Positions 22,986-34,240 are shown, numbered from the stretch's first letter. The stretch: 64,000 nucleotides of DNA from Diphasiastrum complanatum (GCA_029204225.1 CM055102.1:32360607-32424606); one strand, 5' to 3'. Notes: a model not told the origin generated them from the sequence alone. Made by a program: numbers and translations.

Positions 22986-23156
22986 CCCCTGAATAAGAAC
23001 GAGGGGATTTACAGCGATGCAAGCTCAGCGGGGAATCGCGGGAAGCTATGGTAGCAGTGATTTTAGATTACTCTGAGAATTTTGAAAATTTTGAAAAAAA
23101 TTTGGCATGAACTCGAGAGCAGCAATCTAAATGAACTCGTGGAGAGGTGGTGGAGG

Positions 23157-23167
23157 CCTATATATAG
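23157..23167 (-). promoter_or_regulatory. Possible TATA box for the minus-strand ORF
   Basis: The minus strand reads CTATATATAGG, about 180 bp upstream of the likely start at 22977. The related ORF at 42661 has CCTATATAAGG upstream as well, which supports a retained promoter element. Confidence 0.45.
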
Positions 23168-23280
23168 ACTTTTTTGGGCAGGAATTCGCAACTTCACCCA
23201 GAAATCGTCCTCAGTGTCCACGGCGGGTGGTCCTTGAGTTTGTAGAGTTTTTCTGCAGTTAACGTATAAGGTTTAGTGTC

Positions 23281-23361
23281 ATAATAAAACCCCGTGGCAT
23301 GTGTTTTGTAAGACCACGTATGAGTATCTGTCAATAAACTTCAAGCCATGGCATGTGTTTT
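23281..23361 (+). repeat. 81-bp inverted repeat, left arm
   Basis: ATAATAAAAC...GTGTTTT matches the reverse complement of 25895-25975 with about four mismatches. Inside the arm an 18-bp word, CC(G/A)TGGCATGTGTTTTGT, occurs twice. The arms enclose a Gypsy gag and its PBS. Confidence 0.85.
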
Positions 23362-23545
23362 GTGGGGCAGCTTGGTTAACAACAAACTGTTGACGTGGGG
23401 ATGAGTATTGATTTGGTGCAGGTGGTTGTGGTTGTTAAACCCCTGGTCGTGGCACAAGTTGTTGTGGTGGGTAAGGGTGGTAAGCTCGATAAATGGTGGG
23501 TCTGGTGGCTGCTGGGAAATGATTTCACAGTTGAGGGCATTCATT

Positions 23546-24337
23546 AGCAGTGTGATGCTGTGAGCAGATTGGACACCAGACATTTTCCCTTGCTGGAAAG
23601 GATTTCTCAGCAATCTATTTCATGGCGGTTTGAAAATCGGCAGTGAGTTTATCCATACGAGATTGTTGAGCTTTTTGCCAAATTTCCATTTGATGTAGAA
23701 GTTCAGAAGACTGAGCAATATTATCAGACTTCGGGTGATTAGGACGGTCCGGATTCTTAGATTTCTTTTCACAATGGTCAAAGTCATTGTCGAAACCTTC
23801 GTCTTCTTCACGGATAGCATCGGTCATCACATCCTTAAGTTGATCATAAAGGTCAACTGGTTTGAGCTCACGGCGGATGGTTTTAGGCAATCCAACTAAA
23901 AATAGTTTTATGGCCATTCGTTCAGTGATATTTTCATCAACACATTCTACTTTTAGACATTTAAAACGCTCAATGTAGTTTCGAACAGACTCGTCGCGAC
24001 ACAAATTGATATGAGTAATTTGAATGAACAGGCTCTGAGTCAATTTGGATGGTTTGAAATGCTTGATGAGAGCGTCTTTGAGGGTGGTCCAAGAAGCAAG
24101 ATCAGGAGCTTTGAGATTCAAGTACCACTCCTTGGCGGTGCCATAGAGTACCATGGGAAATAGACGACACTTTTCAGTTTTAGAGGTATCTCCATAAAAA
24201 TGGCATGCATTATCAAAGTCTTGGAGAAATTGAACTGGGTCAGATTCGCCATCGTACTTTGGTGCATCGATACGTGGAATTCTTCGTTCTATTTGTGGAG
24301 GAGTCGGGTTAGAAGATTCAGCATAGTCACGAGACAT
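23546..24337 (-). pseudogene. Ty3/Gypsy gag with zinc knuckle, one in-frame stop
   Basis: A minus-strand open frame starts at MSRDYAESS (24337; an ATG 27 codons further upstream exists) and contains the retrotransposon gag core: PKYDGESDPVQFLQDFDNA, CRLFPMVLYGTAKEWY, FKPSKLTQSLFIQITHINL, RDESVRNYIERFKCL, and an acidic/basic tail. A TAG at the end of the frame (23615-23617) is followed in the same frame by CPICSQHHTANEC, a CX2CX3HX4C knuckle, and then TGA. The element points left. Pol does not follow directly. Confidence 0.82.
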
Positions 24338-25176
24338 GATGCAGAATACAGATGAGCAGGGCAGGACTGTACTTGGCAAAAAGGGCAGTTTGCTTGCAGA
24401 ATGGATAGTGTAGGACAAAACCTGGTCTTTCTGGTGGTGATAGAATTCGCGGACAGGCTGACAAATCGTGGAGAGACAGATAAAGCTAACTGTAATACTT
24501 GCGAATTTTGAAAAAGATTTCTGAATGTCAAAATAGCGATTTTTTTAGATTTTCTGAGAAAAAATTGCAGTTTCAAAATTTGCGGGTAAAACAGAAAAAT
24601 AGTGCTCTTTGAGAACGAATTCTTAGGCTGGATGGCGAATTCTAACAGAGAGTTTTGACTGGCAAATAGGGAATATGGAAAAAAAAAATGTGATAATCTG
24701 ACAGTAACGGGAAAAATCTGTGAGATAGAATTCGCGGAGCTGCTGGAGGACTGATCTTGATGAGATCTAGCCTCATGAGGCCGGCGAATTCTAGGACAAA
24801 GATTTGGGTGAGAAATAAGAGATTTTGACAGTATATCAGGTTGTTTTCTCAAAATCTGATTGTGGTCAGAATTCGTGGAGGTGATAAAATGAAAGATCAG
24901 GGTCTGTTAGGGCTGTAGACATGCTGGTGAATTCTGATATCCTTTTTGGTTGTGAAAAAAAGTCACTTGGGTCACTTCTTTCGAAGAAAATGCCCAAGTT
25001 GACTCTTTTGTTGCTTCCCCCCGGTTTGAGAAGTTGCTCCACAGCTCGTGTAGGACCTGGAGAGACGACGCGTGCTATTTGTTGGTAGATAGAGACAAGC
25101 ACACAAGCAAACATACAACACAGAAGCAAAAACAAAAGAAAAAGGAGAAGAAGCTAGGTAAAAAAAATACTTAAAA

Positions 25177-25192
25177 AGCGGCAACAACGCCA
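25177..25192 (-). promoter_or_regulatory. Divergent primer-binding site for the Gypsy gag element
   Basis: The minus strand reads TGGCGTTGTTGCCGCT, close to the tRNA-Asp type PBS TGGCGCCGTTGCCGGG used by many plant Gypsy elements. It lies one base from a candidate LTR end (CCAACA on the minus strand) at 25194 and upstream of the gag start. Confidence 0.5.
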
Positions 25193-25894
25193 ATGTTGGA
25201 AGTATTTCTAGTGTGTGCGGTGGCTAGATCTACTTACGGGTGTAGTATAGGGATGTAGAGATTCGTCCACTTTTTAAGTTTCTACCAAGTTTCAAACAGA
25301 AATGCGAAAATAAGAAGTAATGACGGAAGCACTAAGGCTTAACCAACTAGTGCTCAAAACGGAAATGAAACTATGTAAGGTGACAGAATACAAACCCTTG
25401 CTAAGACTTGCCCAACTAGCAAGGTGATTAATCTAAATTCTACTTAACACCCAAAAGGTATTAAAATGATATTGCGACTAATATTAAGCAAATAAGCACT
25501 AAAGAACATGCCACAATAAGCCGATGAAAAGGAGGTAAGAGGAGGCCCGAGCACCTTCTCTCAAGCTATGCACCTTTCCAAAGGGAACACAAATGACATA
25601 GAATGATAATTCTCCAAAATAGAGAGCAAGATAGCTTTATCTCAAAAGTGTTGGTTACAATGCAAATACCTCTCCTTTTATGGCAAGGAGGGTCTTCCAT
25701 AAGTGTCTACTAACTTATGGGACTAATCTGTTTCTAGCCTTTCAAGAACTTCTAACTTAGGATTTAGAACTTCAAATTTCTTAACTTAGGAAAATTAAGA
25801 TAAAATATTTCTAATCTTAAGTTTCCTAAGTCTAAGTTCTAAATCTAAGTTTAAGCTATCTTATTATTATTTAAGCTTCTACTCGTGGACTTAT

Positions 25895-25975
25895 AAAACA
25901 CATGCCATGGCTTGAAGTTTATTGACAGATACTCATACGTGATCTTACAAAACACATGCCACGGAGTTTTATTAT
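25895..25975 (-). repeat. 81-bp inverted repeat, right arm
   Basis: Reverse complement of 23281-23361 with few mismatches; about 2.5 kb lies between the arms. Confidence 0.85.
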
Positions 25976-26712
25976 TATTTTTTTATTTTCTCTGTGTTAG
26001 CACAGTTGCTAATAGAAGGTTTTTGGCATCTCGTGAACCGGCGTTCGGCAAGATTCCTCCTTCAGCATATTGATTTTAGCCTGACTCGTAATCTTTGGGT
26101 TATCAGTCATCTGTGGGAAAGATGACGGTGCATCTGAGTCCATTCGAACTGACTTCAAGGAATCAACACCTTTTTTTTTTCTTTTCTGGTCACATAGTTG
26201 GGTTCATCCTTGATGTCCTTCTTCAGAACTGGTGTGACATTCGCTTCATGATTGCAAATATCAGCATCCACTGTAGCTATCGCCTCCTCTCGCAAATCGC
26301 TCCATTAGATCACTTGGTTATAACATTGTCTAAGCTAGTTCTTCTTGTTGGCAGGTGCCTTGGGTGGATCTATCGCATCTCATCTTCTCGTAAGCCGAGG
26401 ATATGTTGCAAGTCATGCAAAAACAAATATTGGGGCAAGGTTACGTATTTGCAGCATCTGATCGGTGTCATTCATGTCCTCCCGTTGAGCGGATGTTGAT
26501 GCCACTAAAGACATTTGCAGTGCAAGCTCTTCTTCCTTCTCGGGGGTTAATTCCCCTTCTACTCCTTGCTCTTCCATTTCACTGATCTTCACACTAGGAA
26601 CATGTTTTTCTTCAAAGATACTTGCAAGAAATTCATTCAGCGAAAAAATCACAGTAATTTGACAGGAACATCTTTCCTACAATTTTGAGATTAAAATTTA
26701 CTTGTTGATCGC

Positions 26713-26717
26713 GCGTT
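26713..26717 (+). repeat. Target-site duplication GCGTT, left
   Basis: A 5-bp duplication immediately before the 5' LTR of the Copia element, identical to 32877-32881. Confidence 0.9.
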
Positions 26718-27399
26718 TGTTAAAAATTCACAATTCTAGCTTGACTAGTTTTGGTCATATGACTTGTAAATAGTTAGATGGTCATGATGTGGCTTGTCAC
26801 ACGTGCCAAATAGCATAGGATTCCATTCACAAGGATGTTCTCAAGTAGACCTAAGTGTTAGAACCTTTGAAATGAGTCCAAATTATGCTTAGATACAAGG
26901 GAGAAAAAATAGGAGCTATTTTTGGTAATTTTTGCATTGTTGAGGGATCTCCAAGATTCCAACCCTAACTTGGTAGGGATGAAAGATCCACCAAAATTAG
27001 CATTAGGGATAGGTTTAGGGCTACTCATACCTGCCCAAAACCGTGATGGATCATGTATATATAGGTGATGATATCTCACCAAAATCAATCAAGCAATTTC
27101 ATGTTTTTTCTCTCATAATGGTGCAATTGCTCTCTATGTTCATAATTGTTTGAGTACTTGTGATTACTAATGATTATAGGATTGAATTTAGGTCTGGTGT
27201 ACAGTACTCAGACTGTGGGAGGCCGTACTTTCACACGTGTGAAGCCTTCTTCAAGGATTTGGGCCATTTAGTGAGGTTCAAGCATAGATTTTTGATGGAT
27301 TTTGATGGTTCAACTTGTACTAATCTTATGAAATCATAATCTATTGTTTCCCTCATCATTTCAAGTGTTTTAGGATCCTTATTTGCTGTAATTTTTACA
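26718..27399 (+). repeat. 5' LTR of the intact Copia element (682 bp)
   Basis: It starts TGTTAAAA and ends TTTTTACA. It differs from the 3' LTR at about five positions by eye (for example near 26822, 26869 and 27105), about 99% identity. It should contain the promoter and the polyadenylation signals of the element. Confidence 0.97.
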
Positions 27400-27412
27400 T
27401 GGTATCAGAGCC
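27400..27412 (+). promoter_or_regulatory. Primer-binding site of the intact Copia element
   Basis: TGGTATCAGAGCC, complementary to plant tRNA-iMet, starts at the base after the LTR. Confidence 0.95.
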
Positions 27413-28211
27413 TAAAGGCTGAAATGAGCTAAATCCTTGGATTTCATTCAATTTGATCACAATTTTTGATCTAAATCTTGTGTAGATTGGATCTTAGCAT
27501 CTAGTATTGATTCTATAACTCAAAGTGAGTCAAATACATTGGAGATTGGTGTTGTGTGACTTCATTTGCAGGTGTTTAGGTGTTTAAAACCAGAGGCAAA
27601 GTTGAATTCAATTCACATTACCAAGATAGCAAGTTTTGCTTGCTCCAAGCATTGATTTCTAAGCGAGTTTTGGAGGTGATTTCATAGAGGAGGCTTTCTA
27701 GCATTCAAGGAGAGGGAAGATCAGAGTTTTGGGGACTCTTCAGGGCTGTTCTAAGGTGTAGTAGACACCTCCTAAAGTGATTTAGGTTCAGTCCAACCAT
27801 TGCTTGACTTATGCACCAAATTAGATCAAATTTTCATCAATTTTGATCATTTTTTGCTTGTGATTGGATAGTAGATTGTGTTGCATCCTCATTAAGTTCC
27901 ATTTAGATATTTTACAAGTGATTTTGGAAGTATATTAGGTTGCTGAAATTCACTCTTGATCAGATCATTTGGAAGCTTTAATGTTCTTTATAGAAAGAGG
28001 GGCAATTCTACTAGTATTGTCTACTTCAATCAAGCAAGTGCATTGTTTCTAGTATTCTATGATTTGATTTTGTTAGAGATCATTCTTAGATCTTTATAGG
28101 AAGTCTATTACTAATTTTTTCAAGGTCCCTAAGAAGTGGGATAAGGTAGACCTTCAATCAAATCAATAGAAGTAACCTTCATTTGTGTCAAGTCCTTGAT
28201 TAGGAGACTAG

Positions 28212-31200
28212 ATGGCATCTATAAATGCATATCTTTTGGATACTAATGAAAGGCTCAACAAAACTAACTATTCCATATGGAAAGTTAGAATGGAATCTAT
28301 CATGATCATGCAAGATCTGATGGAAATTGTAAATGGTAAGGAGGGTGAACCTATTCATCCTCAAGAAAAAGCCAAATACATCAAGAGGTGCAATGTTGCA
28401 CTACATTGCATAAAAATGAATGTTGCAAATGAACTCTTAAGAGAGGTAGGCGATTGCACTTCAGCTCAAGATGCTTGGGAGACTTTGCAAAAGGTCTATG
28501 AATCCAAGAACCAAACTAGAATGTTAGCTTTGAAGAATCAAATCTATAGAAGCTATCAAAAGAAAGGAGAGAGTGCACATACTTTTGTCCTAAGAGTAAA
28601 GGAATTGAACAAAGAGCTAGCCTTTATAGGTGACCCTATCAAGGATGAAGAGCTTGTTCAACTCATATTGAATGGACTAAGCTTTGAATTTGACAATTTG
28701 GTTCAGGGATATGCAATTATGGGTAAGCTACCCATACTTGAAGAACTCCAAGGCACACTCATGGCCGAGGAATCAAGAAGGAGCCAAATGCAAGAGAGGA
28801 TGGATAGGCTTTCCATCCAAGGTGGAGATGACCAAGCTCTCTTCACCAAAGGCAAAGGCAAGTCCAAAGGCAAAGGATCAACATTCAAGAAGTCTACAAA
28901 GCTTGAGGATCAAGAAGGACCCCCAAAGGCATCTCCATCAACCACCAAAGTCAAGAAGGACAAATCAAAGGTGAAGTGCTACTATTGTAGAAAGATGGGG
29001 CATTATGCCTCGGAATGCTTCAAGAGGAAGCAAGATCAAAGCCAAGCCAACATGAGAAAAGAGGAGGAGGAGGAGAGTTCACATGAGTACTCTCTCATGA
29101 TGTCCATATTTTCTTCAACAAGCTTCAAAGGAGAAGATCCTTGGTGGATTGACTCGGGTGCTAGTTCACACATGACTAGTAAAAGGGAGTTTTTCTCTTC
29201 TCTCTTATCTTATGATGGACCTATAAAGTCTATCTATACAGCAAATGATGAAGCTTGTAAGATTGAAGGAGTTGGTAGCATTCCCCTTTGCTTAGGATCT
29301 TCCAAAAAGATCAACATAGAAGGTGTTTTGTACATTCCTACAATAACAAAGAATCTACTAAGTGTTGGCCAAATGGTAGACAATGGTTTCAATGTTGACT
29401 TTGCTTCAAATGAATGTTTCATCAAGAAGAAGGGTAAGATAGTGGCTAAGGGCACTAGACTTGGCAAACTTTATAAGCTGGATGCATTTGTGGATACTAA
29501 TGTTGTCATGTTGGCCGAGAAGAGCAAGATATCTACCTTTACTTTATGGCACAAAAGACTTGGACATGTCAACTCGGGTTCCATGGAGGCTATGATCAAG
29601 GAGGAGTATGCTTTAGGCCTACCAAGGTCTATTGGGAAGGAAGACAAGGTTTGTGAAGCTTGTGCCTTATCCAAGGCACATAAGAAGGTGTTTCCTAACT
29701 CCATCACAAAGTCATCTCATCCTCTTGAACTCATACACTCGGATGTGCACATTGCTAGCACCAAATCTAATGGAGGTTCATCCATGTTTTTAACCTTCAT
29801 TGATGACTACTCAAGATATTGTTGGGTGTTCTTACTTTCCTTCAAGTCTCAAGTATTTGATACTTTTGTAAAGTTCAAGTTGTTTGTGGAAAAGCATCAT
29901 AATCATAGCATCAAGATTCTTAGAAGTGACAATGGTGGAGAATTCATCTCTAATGAGTTCAAGGCCTTTTGTGAGGAGGAAGGGATCAAGAAAGAGACTT
30001 CTTGTCCTTACACTCCTCAACAAAATGGAGTTGCTGAAAGAAGGAATAGAACATTATGTGAATGTTCTAAGGCTTTAAGATTAGATGCTTGTTTGCCCAA
30101 ATCCTTTTGGGGTGAGTCTCTTGTATGTGCAAACTACTTGATGAATAGGGTGTCTTGCAAAGCAATTGAAGGCAAAACTCCTTATGAGATGTTGTATGGA
30201 AAGAAACCCAATCTTAATCACTTGAAAGTTTTTGGGTGTATATGTTATGTGCATGTGCCATTGGAAACAAGAACCAAGGAGGATCCATCTTCCACAAGAT
30301 GGATCATGCTTGGATATGCAAGCTCAAGCAAGGGCTACAAAGTCTATCTCCCATCCTTGAACAAATTTGTTGTTTCAAGGGATGTCATCTTTGATGAACA
30401 TCATATGCATATGCTTGAAGAAGGCTCAAGTGCTCCAACAATCAAGAAGAAGATGGCCGAGGAGCAAGATCTTGGTTTTGAGGAGGAGCTCATGGAGGAG
30501 CAAGCACCAAACCCACCTATCACACCAAGGAGATCTTCAAGGGCAAAAGTGGAGCCATCAAGGCTCACATATCAAGGCAAAGGACAGCAAGTTGAGGGTA
30601 TCTCATCTACTTCTTATGCTTTATCTAGTTTTGAAGAACCGTCTAATGTTGAAGATGCATTGAACTCCAAAGAATGGTATAAAGCTATGTTGGATGAGTA
30701 TGATGCCTTGATTGAGAATGAAACTTGGTTGCTTGTTGAGAGACCTCAAAGGAATGTAATAGGATGCAAGTGGGTCTTCAAGCTTAAGTTGAATGCAAAT
30801 GGGAGTGTTAACAAACATAAAGCAAGATTAGTTGCAAAAGGTTATGCTCAAGAGAGAGGCATAGACTATGAGGAAACTTTTGCACCCGTGGCCAAGATGG
30901 TCACAATAAGACTAATCATTGCACTTGCATCACATTTTGGATGGATTCTATGTCAAATGGATGTCTCTAATGCTTTCTTGAATGGTTTTTTGGAAGAGGA
31001 TATCTATATGGAGCAGCCAAAAGGGTTCATCAAGCATGGAATGGAGAACAAAGTATGCCATCTCCAAAAAAGCATCTATGGCTTGAAGCAAGCCTCGAGA
31101 TCTTGGAATTCAAGACTACATTGCTATCTTATTTCACTTTCTTTTGTTCAAAGTGAATATGATCCCACTCTTTACATTAAGTTTGATGATGTTGGTATTG

Positions 31201-32180
31201 TACTTTTACTCATTTATGTAGATGACATCATCATTAGTGGAAATAGTGTTGATGGTATTGAAAAAATCAAGATAGATCTATCCTTAGAGTTCAAGATGGT
31301 AGATCTAGGGAGTCTTCACTTCATCTTAGGCATAGAAGTACTTAGAGGGTCTGATTTTATCTTTATAAGTCAAGTAAACTATGCTCAAAGTCTTTTGAAG
31401 AAGTTTAAGATGGAAGTATGCAAAAGTGTTGACACACCAATGGAGCAAGATGTAAAAGTGCCAAATGAAGATGATGAAAGATCCTTCATGGACATCACTT
31501 TGTTTAGGCAACTTATAGGTTCCTTAATGTGGATCACTATAACTAGACCATATCTTAGCTTTAGTGTATGTAGGTTGAGCCAATCCATGCAAAAGCCATT
31601 GAATATCCATTGGAAAAAGGCTAAGAGGATTCTAAGATACATCTCGGGTACATTGGATTTTGGGATTCTATATAGAGGAGATGTGATTAACCTTCATGCA
31701 TTTAGTGATTCAGATTTTGCAGGGGACAAGAGGGATAGGAAATCAACAAGTGCCTATTCAACTTTCATAGGAGAAGGTGTGGTTTCATGGCTTTCAAAAA
31801 AGCAAGAAACTATATCTCTATCTTCAACCGAGGCCGAGTACAAAGCTTTGACAACCACTACAAAGGAGGTACTTTGGATCAAGAGATTATTGGTGGAACT
31901 AAAGATCATGGATTCAGAGGAGGCACCAATCATCTACAATGACAATATATCAGCCCAACACCTTGCATCTAACCCAATCTTCCATGCAAGATCTAAGCAC
32001 ATTGAGATATGCCATCACTTTGTGAGAGAAATGGTGCAAGCCAAGGAGATTGCTTTGGAGCATGTTCCAAGCAATGAATGTGTAGCTGATCTACTTACTA
32101 AACCACTTCAAAAGACACCTTTTATGAAGTTCAGATCATCACTTGGAGTGATTAGTAAAGCAATGATTGAACCAAGCTAG
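28212..32180 (+). CDS. Copia gag-pol polyprotein, 1322 aa, intact
   Basis: Makes the capsid and all enzymes needed for copying and integration. Domains by residue: N-terminal Copia gag from residue 1 (MASINAYLLDTNERL); CX2CX4HX4C zinc knuckle CYYCRKMGHYASEC at about 256-269; aspartic protease DSGASSHM at about 314; GAG-pre-integrase LWHKRLGHVNS near 446; integrase with Asp in HSDVHIA (about 511), Asp in RSDNGGEF (about 573) and Glu in NGVAERRNRT (about 609); reverse transcriptase from CKWVFKLKLNANGS to the catalytic YVDDIIISG (about 1002); RNase H with SDSDFAGDKRDRKST (about 1163) and SSTEAEYKAL (about 1203), ending ADLLTKPLQK. Length and domain order are normal for plant Copia. The first ATG fits the family N-terminus. 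No stop or frameshift. Confidence 0.97.
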   Translation: MASINAYLLDTNERLNKTNYSIWKVRMESIMIMQDLMEIVNGKEGEPIHPQEKAKYIKRCNVALHCIKMNVANELLREVGDCTSAQDAWETLQKVYESKNQTRMLALKNQIYRSYQKKGESAHTFVLRVKELNKELAFIGDPIKDEELVQLILNGLSFEFDNLVQGYAIMGKLPILEELQGTLMAEESRRSQMQERMDRLSIQGGDDQALFTKGKGKSKGKGSTFKKSTKLEDQEGPPKASPSTTKVKKDKSKVKCYYCRKMGHYASECFKRKQDQSQANMRKEEEEESSHEYSLMMSIFSSTSFKGEDPWWIDSGASSHMTSKREFFSSLLSYDGPIKSIYTANDEACKIEGVGSIPLCLGSSKKINIEGVLYIPTITKNLLSVGQMVDNGFNVDFASNECFIKKKGKIVAKGTRLGKLYKLDAFVDTNVVMLAEKSKISTFTLWHKRLGHVNSGSMEAMIKEEYALGLPRSIGKEDKVCEACALSKAHKKVFPNSITKSSHPLELIHSDVHIASTKSNGGSSMFLTFIDDYSRYCWVFLLSFKSQVFDTFVKFKLFVEKHHNHSIKILRSDNGGEFISNEFKAFCEEEGIKKETSCPYTPQQNGVAERRNRTLCECSKALRLDACLPKSFWGESLVCANYLMNRVSCKAIEGKTPYEMLYGKKPNLNHLKVFGCICYVHVPLETRTKEDPSSTRWIMLGYASSSKGYKVYLPSLNKFVVSRDVIFDEHHMHMLEEGSSAPTIKKKMAEEQDLGFEEELMEEQAPNPPITPRRSSRAKVEPSRLTYQGKGQQVEGISSTSYALSSFEEPSNVEDALNSKEWYKAMLDEYDALIENETWLLVERPQRNVIGCKWVFKLKLNANGSVNKHKARLVAKGYAQERGIDYEETFAPVAKMVTIRLIIALASHFGWILCQMDVSNAFLNGFLEEDIYMEQPKGFIKHGMENKVCHLQKSIYGLKQASRSWNSRLHCYLISLSFVQSEYDPTLYIKFDDVGIVLLLIYVDDIIISGNSVDGIEKIKIDLSLEFKMVDLGSLHFILGIEVLRGSDFIFISQVNYAQSLLKKFKMEVCKSVDTPMEQDVKVPNEDDERSFMDITLFRQLIGSLMWITITRPYLSFSVCRLSQSMQKPLNIHWKKAKRILRYISGTLDFGILYRGDVINLHAFSDSDFAGDKRDRKSTSAYSTFIGEGVVSWLSKKQETISLSSTEAEYKALTTTTKEVLWIKRLLVELKIMDSEEAPIIYNDNISAQHLASNPIFHARSKHIEICHHFVREMVQAKEIALEHVPSNECVADLLTKPLQKTPFMKFRSSLGVISKAMIEPS

Positions 32181-32184
32181 ATAG

Positions 32185-32194
32185 TGAGGAGGAG
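32185..32194 (+). promoter_or_regulatory. Polypurine tract of the intact Copia element
   Basis: TGAGGAGGAG ends one base before the 3' LTR, where plus-strand synthesis starts. Confidence 0.85.
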
Positions 32195-32876
32195 TGTTAA
32201 AAATTCACAATTCTAGCTTGACTAGTTTTGGTCATATGACTTGTAAATAGTTAGATGGTCATGATGTGGCTTGTCACACGTGCCAAATAGCATAGGATTA
32301 CATTCACAAGGATGTTCTCAAGTAGACCTAAGTGTTAGAACCTTTGGAATGAGTCCAAATTATGCTTAGATACAAGGGAGAAAAAATAGGAGCTATTTTT
32401 GGTAATTTTTGCATTGTTGAGGGATCTCCAAGATTCCAACCCTAACTTGGTAGGGATGAAAGATCCACCAAAATTAGCATTAGGGATAGGTTTAGGGCTA
32501 CTCATACCTGCCCAAAACCGTGATGGATCATGTATATATAGGTGATGATATCTCACCAAAATCAATCAAGCAATTGCATGTTTTTTCTCTCATAATGGTG
32601 CAATTGCTCTCTATGTTCATAATTGTTTGAGTACTTGTGATTACTAATGATTATAGGATTGAATGTAGGTCTGGTGTACAGTACTCAGACTGTGGGAGGC
32701 CGTACTTTCACACGTGTGAAGCCTTCTTCAAGGATTTGGGCCATTTAGTGAGGTTCAAGCATAGATTTTTGATGGATTTTGATGGTTCAACTTGTGCTAA
32801 TCTTATGAAATCATAATCTATTGTTTCCCTCATCATTTCAAGTGTTTTAGGATCCTTATTTGCTGTAATTTTTACA
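32195..32876 (+). repeat. 3' LTR of the intact Copia element (682 bp)
   Basis: Same length as the 5' LTR and nearly identical. Followed by the GCGTT duplication at 32877-32881. Confidence 0.97.
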
Positions 32877-32881
32877 GCGTT

Positions 32882-33389
32882 AACTCCAAAAAGTGGTCGT
32901 TCCCCAGGTGGCTGATAAATCTGTTGAGTTGAGAAACAAAAGGTCTATCTCCTTTCCATATATATGTTAGCAAATTATATGGAATCCAAGAAATATCATA
33001 GCAAAGAATTCTTTTTGAGTAAGGCATCAAGTCCAGTTCTATATACTCACTTACAAAATTGAATACATCCCTAGTTGTCTGTAGAGTTGTAAGGGTGTCT
33101 ATTTTGGCAGTGAACATGGCATAGATGCGATCTATTTAATCAAAAAATGTTGTGTCGGCCAATAGATTTGCCAACTTTGTCTTCAACTTGTTGCATTGTG
33201 AATGTAATGAGACAATACAACAAACTAAAAATACGAGCACAAGTGCAAAGTATTTAAACGGAACTAAGAAAGCCAAGAGAGCAAGAAAAATATGTGTGAG
33301 TCAAAATGAGATAAAATGGTCTTATAAAGGAAAAAGTTTTCAAAAATAGACATGATTATAAAATTGGACCAAATAGTCTAGTTATAGTA
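32882..33389. other. Unassigned sequence right of the Copia insertion
   Basis: A minus-strand frame at 32872-33117 (81 codons, with WIPYNLLTYIWKGDRPF) has no family I recognise. It is the continuation of the sequence left of 26717 in the uninterrupted genome. Confidence 0.35.
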
Positions 33390-33773
33390 ATTAAGTAGAT
33401 TATCCTACCATATCTCAAAACAATGTAATATTCTCAACAGATTCTATTTACTCATTGTGCGCTATTTGTGAAATGGCGTCATCTTCAATGGATGTTCCTT
33501 GTCGAGGTACCCACCGCTTCCCTACACGAACTCGAGACATCCTCCATTCCCTATGCCTTGCATTAGTTGTGGGTTTAATGAAGAGATCATTGAACTCAAC
33601 CCTAGATCCCGTGTGTCTTTGATGTTTTGTCTACTCAAAACTCCTCTATAAAACTATTGAAATATCTCTACCAAGACATTGCTAAGACCTTTACCACTGC
33701 CATGTCTTGAATTTTTGAAATACACAGCCTTGCCCCTATAATGACTTTTCTCCATCCCTTGGGTATTTCAAAT

Positions 33774-34240
33774 TGTTAAAATCATGTTAGGATCTAGTGC
33801 AATATGCAGATCCATAGACACTCCTCCAAGCTCTCAAAGGTGACATAGCAAAAGCTTGACTGTATTACAAAGAAAACTGTACATATGGAAACTCACAACT
33901 TGCATGAAAAGACAAGTGTCCTAAAATTGGCCTACGACCTGCCAAACTAAGGTCGGGCCTTGTATGGCCGAATTCGACAGACAAACTTGGGACATGCCCT
34001 CGAGCATAGCAAGTACTGTAAATAATACTATATAGGCTAATTTTTCTACGTGTGGCTACTCGACTAACCCAAGTAGCCGTCTATAGAATCAGTGCCCGAC
34101 CGATATGTCAATAGTGGGTCACGTCCTGATAACAACCAAAAACTGTAAATCCTAATTAACTGAAGATATGTATAGTAAATTACAATACTGCATTTTGAGC
34201 TTACAATAAAAACATATTAGATCAAATCAGATTCTTAACA
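33774..34240 (-). repeat. 3' LTR of a LARD-like element (467 bp)
   Basis: Plus strand TGTTAAAATC to TTCTTAACA. On the minus strand it begins TGTTAAGAATC right after the purine tract AAGGGAGAG (34241-34252). It shares both ends with 37403-37598 but has about 270 bp extra in the middle. Confidence 0.82.

Larger units (their letters stand above)
25194..26717 (-). other. Probable 5' LTR of the Gypsy gag element and unassigned sequence
   Basis: It starts with TGTTGG on the plus strand (CCAACA end on the minus strand) next to the PBS-like site. The outer LTR border is not visible. The right arm of the 81-bp inverted repeat lies at 25895-25975. From 26000 to 26717 short frames on both strands show no recognisable protein. 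The segment ends at the insertion point of the intact Copia element. Confidence 0.4.
26718..32876 (+). mobile_element. Complete Ty1/Copia LTR retrotransposon, 6159 bp
   Basis: All structural parts are present and in order: target duplication, 682-bp LTR, iMet-type PBS abutting the LTR, 0.8-kb leader, one unbroken gag-pol ORF, polypurine tract, 682-bp LTR, target duplication. LTR similarity of about 99% means a recent insertion, and nothing visible prevents activity. Related but decayed copies with similar gag and PBS lie at 14.9-16.3 kb and 39.1-41.1 kb. It split an older sequence now divided between 26717 and 32882. Confidence 0.97.

Noticed and set aside
26095-26652. A gene in the frames at 26095-26499 (+) or 26413-26652 (-)
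   Set aside because: The frames overlap on opposite strands, neither resembles a known protein, and they lie between retroelement segments.
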